From the NCBI GenBank assembly GCA_026990045.1, contig JALSIK010000370.1, positions 1-10,554 of the forward strand: DNA of 10,554 nt. The letters are read 5' to 3'. The notes beneath the pieces were generated by a model that ran no database searches, was not told where the DNA came from, and saw only the letters and a list, made by a program, of their open reading frames with translations. The position numbers and the translations under genes are program-made. The number at the start of each line of letters is the position of its first letter. Position 1 is the first letter of the stretch. Positions 7,240-10,554 of this stretch are shown here, one piece after another. Source of the stretch: Chromatiales bacterium. Lineage in GTDB: Bacteria > Pseudomonadota > Gammaproteobacteria > CAMYNG01.

Positions 7240-7279
7240 CAGGAGATCCGGGCCCCGGCCCGGCGGGAACGACAGCGAC
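7240..7279 (+). promoter_or_regulatory. flgJ-flgK intergenic leader with displaced SD and GC-rich palindrome
   Basis: This 40-base gap contains a strong AGGAG at 7241-7245, which is 34 bases before the flgK ATG and has no start codon at normal distance. Between them lies an inverted repeat: CCGGGCC at 7248-7254 and GGCCCGG at 7257-7263. In RNA it could fold as a 6-base-pair GC stem with a 4-base loop. Only a weak GGGAA at 7265-7269 is suitably placed for flgK. Folding would bring AGGAG nearer to the ATG (about 18 bases). There is no T-tract, so an intrinsic terminator is unlikely. Confidence 0.45.
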
Positions 7280-9259
7280 ATGGCAAAGGGCGACTTCTTC
7301 GGCATCGGGGTCTCGGGGCTGCTGGCCTTCCAGCGGTCCCTGAACACCATCAGCCAGAACATCGCCAACGTCAACACGCCGGGCTACACGCGCCAGCGGG
7401 TGGACCTGGTCACGCGCCCGCCCCAGCGGGCCGGCGACGGCTTCATCGGCACCGGGGTCCAGGTGGCCGGCGTGCAGCGGGTCTACAACGGCTTCCTGGT
7501 GGAACAGGTGCGGGTCCAGACCTCGCTCTCGTCGGAGACCGACACCTACCTGCGCTACGCCTCGCAGGTGGACAACCTGCTGGCGGACCCGGACGCCGGC
7601 CTGTCGCCGGTGCTGCAGGAGTTCTTCGCCGCGGTGCAGGGCGTGGCGGACGACCCCGCCTCCATCCCGGCGCGGCAGGTGCTGCTGGCCCAGGGCGAGG
7701 CGCTCGCCGACCGCTTCAACTACGTCTACGATCGGCTCGACGGCCTGTTCGGCGGCCTGCAGACCGAGCTGGAGAACACCGTGGACGAGATCAACGCCCT
7801 GGCCCGGTCCATCGCCGGGCTCAACGGCCAGATTATCCAGCAGGAGGGCCTGGCCGGCGGCCAGCCCGCCAACGACCTGCGCGACCAGCGCGACGAACTC
7901 ATCCGCCGCCTGTCGGAGAAGGTGGCGGTGACGGTGGTGCCGCAGGACGACGGCGCCCTCAACGTCTTCATCGGCAACGGCCAGAACCTGGTGGTGGGCG
8001 GCACCGCCTCGGTGCTGGGGACCACCGGCAACGTCTACGACCCGTCCAGCCTCGAGATCACGCTCACCACCGGCAGCGGCTCCGGCGTGGTCATCACCGG
8101 CGCCATGCGCGGCGGCAGCCTGGGCGGGCTGGTGGCGTTCCGGCGCGAGATCCTGGAGCCCGCCCTCAACGGGCTGGGCCGGGTGGCGGCGGGGCTGGCC
8201 TTCGAGTTCAACGCCCAGCAGCGGCTGGGCATGGACCTGGACGACCGCCTGGGGCAGGACTTCTTCACCGCCCCCGCGGTGGATGTCACGCCGGCCACCA
8301 CCAACGGCGGCACGGGCTCGGTGGCGGGCACCCTCGCCGACCCCGCGGGACTCACCACCAGCGACTACACCCTGCGCTACGACGGGGCCGATGCCTACAC
8401 CCTGACCCGGTTGTCCGACGGCACCACCTTCGCCATCAACACCGGCGGCGCCAGTCCCTACACCACCACCGTGATCGACGGCATCACGCTCACCATCACC
8501 GCCGGGGCGAACACGGGCGACACCTTCCTGATCCGGCCCACCCGCTTCGCCGCGCGCACCCTGGGCCTCGCCGTGAGCGACCCGCGCCAGGTGGCCGCCG
8601 CCGCGCCCGTGCGCACCGCGGCGAACCTGGCCAACACCGGCAACGGGCGCATCAGCGCCGGCGAGGTGGTGGACACCACCAACGCCGCTTTCACCACAAC
8701 GCCGGGGGCGCTGACCCCGCCCGTGCTCATCCGCTTCGACTCGGCCACCACCTACTCGGTGTACGACAACACCAACCCCGGCGCGCCGGTGCTGCTGGAG
8801 AACAACATCCCCTACGACCCGGCCACGGGCGGCGACGTGTTTCCCACCCCGGGCTCGCTCGATTACGGCTACCGGGTGCGCATCGACGGTGCCCCGCGGG
8901 CCGGCGACGAGTTCACCATCGACTACAACACCGGCGGGGTCAGCGACAACCGCAACGCCCTCGCCCTGGCGGCGCTGCAGACGCAGGGCACCCTGGCGGG
9001 TGGCGGCGCCGACTTCCAGTCGGCCTACGGCCAGATGGTGGCCGACGTGGGCAGCCGCACCGGCCAGGCCCGGATCCGGGGCGAGGCCCAGCAGACCCTG
9101 CTCGAGCAGGCCATCGAGGCCCGCGAGTCGGTCTCCGGCGTCAACCTGGACGAGGAGGCGGCCAACCTGCTGCGCTTCCAGCAGGCCTACCAGGCCGCGG
9201 CCCAGGTGATCTCCACCGCCAACTCCATGTTCCAGAGCCTCATCGAGGCCATCCGCTGA
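7280..9259 (+). CDS. flgK: Flagellar hook-associated protein 1, FlgK (HAP1)
   Basis: FlgK forms the first of the two junction layers between hook and filament, after replacing the FlgD cap. The N-terminus has GIGVSGLLAFQRSLNTISQNIANVNTPGYTRQRVDL at about 8-43, the FlgK form of the axial-protein D0 motif. The D1 coil region includes NDLRDQRDELIRRLSEKV at about 198-215. The C-terminus has SGVNLDEEAANLLRFQQAYQAAAQVISTANSMFQSLIEAIR at 619-659. At 659 residues it is longer than the enteric protein (about 553). The extra length lies in the central beta-rich part, where two similar modules (about 360-421 and 479-551) each end in G-D-(T/E)-F-x-I. The only in-frame ATG near the boundary is used; codons upstream run back to a stop at 7232-7234. 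Confidence 0.97.
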   Translation: MAKGDFFGIGVSGLLAFQRSLNTISQNIANVNTPGYTRQRVDLVTRPPQRAGDGFIGTGVQVAGVQRVYNGFLVEQVRVQTSLSSETDTYLRYASQVDNLLADPDAGLSPVLQEFFAAVQGVADDPASIPARQVLLAQGEALADRFNYVYDRLDGLFGGLQTELENTVDEINALARSIAGLNGQIIQQEGLAGGQPANDLRDQRDELIRRLSEKVAVTVVPQDDGALNVFIGNGQNLVVGGTASVLGTTGNVYDPSSLEITLTTGSGSGVVITGAMRGGSLGGLVAFRREILEPALNGLGRVAAGLAFEFNAQQRLGMDLDDRLGQDFFTAPAVDVTPATTNGGTGSVAGTLADPAGLTTSDYTLRYDGADAYTLTRLSDGTTFAINTGGASPYTTTVIDGITLTITAGANTGDTFLIRPTRFAARTLGLAVSDPRQVAAAAPVRTAANLANTGNGRISAGEVVDTTNAAFTTTPGALTPPVLIRFDSATTYSVYDNTNPGAPVLLENNIPYDPATGGDVFPTPGSLDYGYRVRIDGAPRAGDEFTIDYNTGGVSDNRNALALAALQTQGTLAGGGADFQSAYGQMVADVGSRTGQARIRGEAQQTLLEQAIEARESVSGVNLDEEAANLLRFQQAYQAAAQVISTANSMFQSLIEAIR

Positions 9260-9268
9260 GGGCACGGC

Positions 9269-10468
9269 ATGCGCATTTCCACCAGCCAGATGCACTTCTC
9301 CGCCACCAACGCCCTGCTGGACCAGCAGTCGCGGCTCTCGCGCACCCAGCTCCAGGTGGCCACGGGCCGGCGCATCCTGACCCCGGCCGACGACCCCGTG
9401 GCCTCGGCCAGCCTGCTGGACCTCAAGCAGACCCGCGCCCTCACCGAGCGCTTCCAGCTCAACGCCGATGCCGCCCGCGCCCGCCTGGCGCTGGAGGAGA
9501 GTACCCTCGGCGCGGTGAGCGACGCCCTGGTGCGGGTGCGCGAGCTGGCGGTGCAGGGCAACAACGACACCCTGTCCGGCACCGACCGCGGCGCCCTGGC
9601 GCGGGAGGTGCGCCAGATCGTGGACCAGCTCCTGGGCCTGGCCAACACCCGCGACAACAACGGCGACTACCTGTTTGCCGGCTACCAGGGCAGCGTGCGG
9701 CCCTTCGCCGCCAACGGCAGCGGCGGCTTCGACTACTACGGCGACGACGGCACGCGCCTGATCGCCATCGGCCCCGGCCGCGAGGTGCAGGACGCCGACT
9801 CCGGCACCGCGGTGTTCCGGGCCATCCGCAACGGCAACGGCACCTTCGCCACGCGGGAGGGCGCGGCCAACACCGGCACCGGGGTCATCGACGCCGGCAC
9901 CGTCAATGGTACCTTCGTGCCCGATACCTACACCATCACGTTCTCCCAGCCCACGCCTTCCGATCCCCTCACCTTCCAGGTGGACGGCGCGGTCTCGGGC
10001 AACGTGGTCCCGCCCGGCACCGCCTTCGTCGAGGGCGCGGAGATCGCCTTCAACGGGGTCTCGGTCAGCATCACCGGCACCCCGGCCGACGGCGACACCT
10101 TCACCGTCACCCCGTCGGCCAACCAGGACCTGTTCACCACGGTGCAGAACCTGGCCCTGGCGCTGGAGAACCCCGACGCCACCGCCCGCCACAACGCCGT
10201 CAACCGCGTGCTGGCGGACCTGGACCAGGCCGAGGAGAACATCGTCAACGTGCGCACCAGCATCGGCGCCCGGCTCAACGCCATCGACGCCCAGGTGCGC
10301 AACAACGAGGACCAGATCCTGGCCCTGGACGAGACCCTCTCCATCATCGGCGACCTGGACTACGCCGAGGCCGTCAGCCGCCTCAACCTCCAGCTCACCG
10401 GCCTCCAGGCCGCCCAGCAGGCCTTCGTCCGGGTGCAGAACCTCTCCCTGTTCAACTTCCTGCGGTAG
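9269..10468 (+). CDS. flgL: Flagellar hook-associated protein 3, FlgL (HAP3)
   Basis: FlgL is the second junction protein, lying between FlgK and the flagellin filament, and it is flagellin-like at both ends. The N-terminus reads MRISTSQMHFSATNALLDQQSRL, then QVATGRRILTPADDPVASASLLDLKQT at about 29-55, a flagellin/FlgL hallmark. NNGDYLFAGYQGS at about 130-142 is also typical of FlgL. The C-terminal helix includes RTSIGARLNAIDAQ at about 329-342, then LDYAEAVSRLNLQLTGLQAAQQAF, ending LSLFNFLR. At 399 residues it is longer than the enteric form (about 317). The extra sequence, about 219-282, is beta-rich and resembles modules in FlgK. GAGGG at 9258-9262, overlapping the flgK stop, lies 6 bases before the ATG; the gene gap is 9 bases. 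Confidence 0.96.
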   Translation: MRISTSQMHFSATNALLDQQSRLSRTQLQVATGRRILTPADDPVASASLLDLKQTRALTERFQLNADAARARLALEESTLGAVSDALVRVRELAVQGNNDTLSGTDRGALAREVRQIVDQLLGLANTRDNNGDYLFAGYQGSVRPFAANGSGGFDYYGDDGTRLIAIGPGREVQDADSGTAVFRAIRNGNGTFATREGAANTGTGVIDAGTVNGTFVPDTYTITFSQPTPSDPLTFQVDGAVSGNVVPPGTAFVEGAEIAFNGVSVSITGTPADGDTFTVTPSANQDLFTTVQNLALALENPDATARHNAVNRVLADLDQAEENIVNVRTSIGARLNAIDAQVRNNEDQILALDETLSIIGDLDYAEAVSRLNLQLTGLQAAQQAFVRVQNLSLFNFLR

Positions 10469-10514
10469 GGCTGGCGGCACGGCGTACCCGGATTCCCGGC
10501 ACGAGAGTGCAGAC

Positions 10515-10545
10515 GTAGGTCGGCTTGAGCGTAGCGAAAGCCGAC
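10515..10545. repeat. REP-like palindromic element after flgL
   Basis: A perfect 8-base inverted repeat, GTCGGCTT at 10519-10526 and AAGCCGAC at 10538-10545, flanks an 11-base loop containing GCGTAGCG. The left arm is preceded by GTAG. From memory, GTAGGTCGG...CCGAC palindromes of this kind are dispersed intergenic repeats in many gammaproteobacteria and resemble REP elements mobilised by RAYT transposases. It begins 47 bases after the flgL stop. With no T-tract it is not a textbook intrinsic terminator, though it could stabilise the 3' end of the flg transcript or block readthrough. Only one copy is seen in this window. Confidence 0.6.
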
Positions 10546-10554
10546 GCCCGGGTG

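Noticed and set aside
7058..10480. Antisense open frame of 1140 codons opposite flgK-flgL
   Set aside because: Same GC-skew artefact: low-complexity Gly/Val/His/Ala/Gln composition, no domain motif, and full overlap with well-supported genes. The 677-codon antisense frame at 5098-7131 is rejected for the same reason.
10499..10510. Small GCAC-GAGA-GTGC hairpin after flgL
   Set aside because: Only 4 base pairs with a GNRA-type loop and no T-tract; too weak to call a terminator.

Overview
The window is a single, ordinary and complete flagellar axial-structure cluster, flgB-flgC-flgD-flgE-flgF-flgG-flgH-flgI-flgJ-flgK-flgL. All genes are on the + strand in canonical order and all look intact. 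The GC content is very high (by eye around 70%) with strong G/C preference at third codon positions. FlgJ is the bifunctional form (rod cap plus muramidase), FlgH and FlgI give the L and P rings of a Gram-negative envelope, and a sigma-54-type promoter lies inside the cluster. Together these suggest a high-GC gammaproteobacterium, probably polarly flagellated, for example a Chromatiales/Ectothiorhodospiraceae-like lineage. The taxon is inferred from gene style only.

Layout: 1-35 is a short leader carrying the flgB ribosome binding site; any main promoter lies left of the window. 36-836 encodes the proximal rod (flgB, flgC). 852-2860 encodes the hook cap and hook (flgD, flgE). 2885-4494 encodes the rest of the rod (flgF, flgG), split by the largest gap in the cluster, 83 bp, which contains a near-consensus -24/-12 promoter. 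4508-6324 encodes the L-ring lipoprotein and P-ring protein (flgH, flgI). 6328-7239 encodes the rod cap/muramidase (flgJ). 7280-10468 encodes the two hook-filament junction proteins (flgK, flgL). 10469-10554 is non-coding and holds a REP-like palindrome. No non-coding stretch exceeds about 90 bases.

How they work together: FlgB, C, F and G stack into the rod with FlgJ as its cap; FlgJ's muramidase opens the peptidoglycan. FlgH and FlgI form the bushing around the rod. FlgE polymerises under the FlgD cap into the hook, and FlgK then FlgL form the junction on which the filament grows. Most genes have a recognisable Shine-Dalgarno sequence and short gaps, consistent with one transcription unit plus an internal entry point before flgG.

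I found no previously undescribed system. The observations worth a second look are regulatory and structural details: the internal sigma-54-like promoter, a displaced flgK ribosome binding site with a GC-rich palindrome, two candidate flgJ starts, a recurring beta-rich module in FlgK and FlgL, near-total absence of cysteine, and the REP-like element after flgL.
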